This document shows positions 63,699 through 64,000 of a stretch of 64,000 nt of DNA, one piece after another. Positions within the stretch are counted from its first letter, which is position 1; each line of letters starts with the position of its first letter. Position numbers and translations under genes: made by a program. The DNA comes from Flavobacterium sp. (GTDB lineage Bacteria > Bacteroidota > Bacteroidia > Flavobacteriales > Flavobacteriaceae): contig NZ_JAIXYH010000033.1 of NCBI RefSeq assembly GCF_027490375.1, positions 1-64,000 of the forward strand. Direction: 5' to 3'. The notes beneath the pieces were generated by a model. It searched no databases, was not told where the DNA came from, and saw nothing but the letters and a program-made list of their open reading frames with translations.

Positions 63699-64000
63699 TG
63701 CGCAAACAAATGCACGGCAAGCAGCGTCGGAATGAAATAGATTACAATCGTTTTAGCACCTTCGTAATCTTTAGCCATACGTTGACCTAATAGTAAAAAC
63801 AGTAAAGTTACCGCTGAGGTTACCGCACCGTAAAATCCGAAACTTTCGCCGCTGTTGGTGAGTAGTTGAATGATTCCGGCAGCCGAGGCAATTCCCGCAA
63901 TTAATTCCAAGGCTAAAATCAAACCCAACGACATGGGAACCATATCTTTAATGGGTGTTTTTGCAAAATGCGATTTCAGCCAATTGAGATTATCTTTCCA
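63695..64000 (-). CDS. DoxX-like membrane protein (C-terminal part, cut by window edge)
   Basis: The frame is open from the stop at 63695 to the right edge, 101 residues, and the true start lies outside. An internal Met at 63943 is not a likely start because the upstream residues (NWLKSHFAKTPIKD) are also protein-like. Three hydrophobic helices are visible (LILALELIAGIASAAGII, FGFYGAVTSAVTLLFLLLG, IVIYFIPTLLAVHLF). The LxxHFAKTPL...LELxAG pattern is that of DoxX-like small membrane proteins. Function unknown. Confidence 0.75.
   Translation of the reverse strand, partial: WKDNLNWLKSHFAKTPIKDMVPMSLGLILALELIAGIASAAGIIQLLTNSGESFGFYGAVTSAVTLLFLLLGQRMAKDYEGAKTIVIYFIPTLLAVHLFAH

Overview
The window looks like a chromosomal segment of a Bacteroidota species, most likely class Flavobacteriia. 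The coding DNA is AT-rich. Many secreted proteins end in type IX secretion system (T9SS) sorting domains, of type A and of the CHU_C/type B kind. Other clade-typical features are a PorP/SprF-family protein, a probable PorZ, FecI/FecR/TonB-receptor signalling, a TraR/DksA protein with an incomplete zinc finger, and a long IleRS. I see no tRNA, rRNA, prophage or insertion sequence. All identifications come from reading the sequence; no database was searched.

Layout. (1) 1-9.3 kb, minus strand: a surface operon of two CHU_C-type repeat adhesins, a T9SS-secreted subtilisin and a PorP/SprF gene cut by the window edge. (2) 9.3-14.2 kb, minus strand: Kazal-domain lipoprotein, ECF sigma factor, FecR anti-sigma factor and TonB-dependent receptor. 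The same two-box motif (AGTAGGGT-N12-AGTTGTCT) lies upstream of both (1) and (2), suggesting that this sigma factor controls both. (3) 14.8-26.7 kb, minus strand: TraR/DksA protein, ileS, a 1.5-kb gene-free duplicated region, recO with a probable porZ, and an active/inactive pair of M16 peptidases. (4) 27.1-34.4 kb, plus strand: a retropepsin-like protease and three tandem paralogous T9SS proteins. (5) 34.8-38.7 kb, minus strand: an MFS transporter, dxs and ogt.

(6) 38.7-49.3 kb is a heme region. hemA-hemC-hemD-hemE-(Bro-N protein)-hemF-(four-helix-bundle protein)-hemB-cytochrome c run on the minus strand. Divergently, an AraC regulator, hemH and hemJ run on the plus strand, followed by an NtrY-like kinase and an enoyl-CoA hydratase. 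Together these cover glutamyl-tRNA to protoheme except for the glutamate-1-semialdehyde aminomutase step (hemL) and the charging enzyme. A near-perfect 25-bp palindrome sits between the two divergent halves. (7) 51.5-57 kb: thioesterase, HU/SPOR protein, dprA, GxxExxY protein with a hairpin repeat array, trpS and an acyltransferase. (8) 57.4-61.1 kb, minus strand: recA, then a lipoprotein, a second ECF sigma factor and a protein that appears to span both membranes (anti-sigma-like N-terminus, one membrane helix, long linker, outer-membrane barrel). (9) 61.3-64 kb: acyltransferase, acyl-ACP desaturase, HD hydrolase and a partial DoxX-like membrane protein.

The most unusual material is outside the ordinary genes. 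The first item is the inferred sigma regulon coupling a secreted subtilisin to a Kazal-domain lipoprotein. The second is a small four-helix-bundle gene framed by two exact-register heptamer arrays inside the heme operon. The third is a GxxExxY nuclease-fold gene followed at once by six tandem hairpin units, with a related sequence in the duplication near 19 kb. The fourth is a family of GC-rich intergenic elements that start with TTTTTTGGGC, some with differing but still pairing stems, which form facing pairs at both convergent gene junctions examined.
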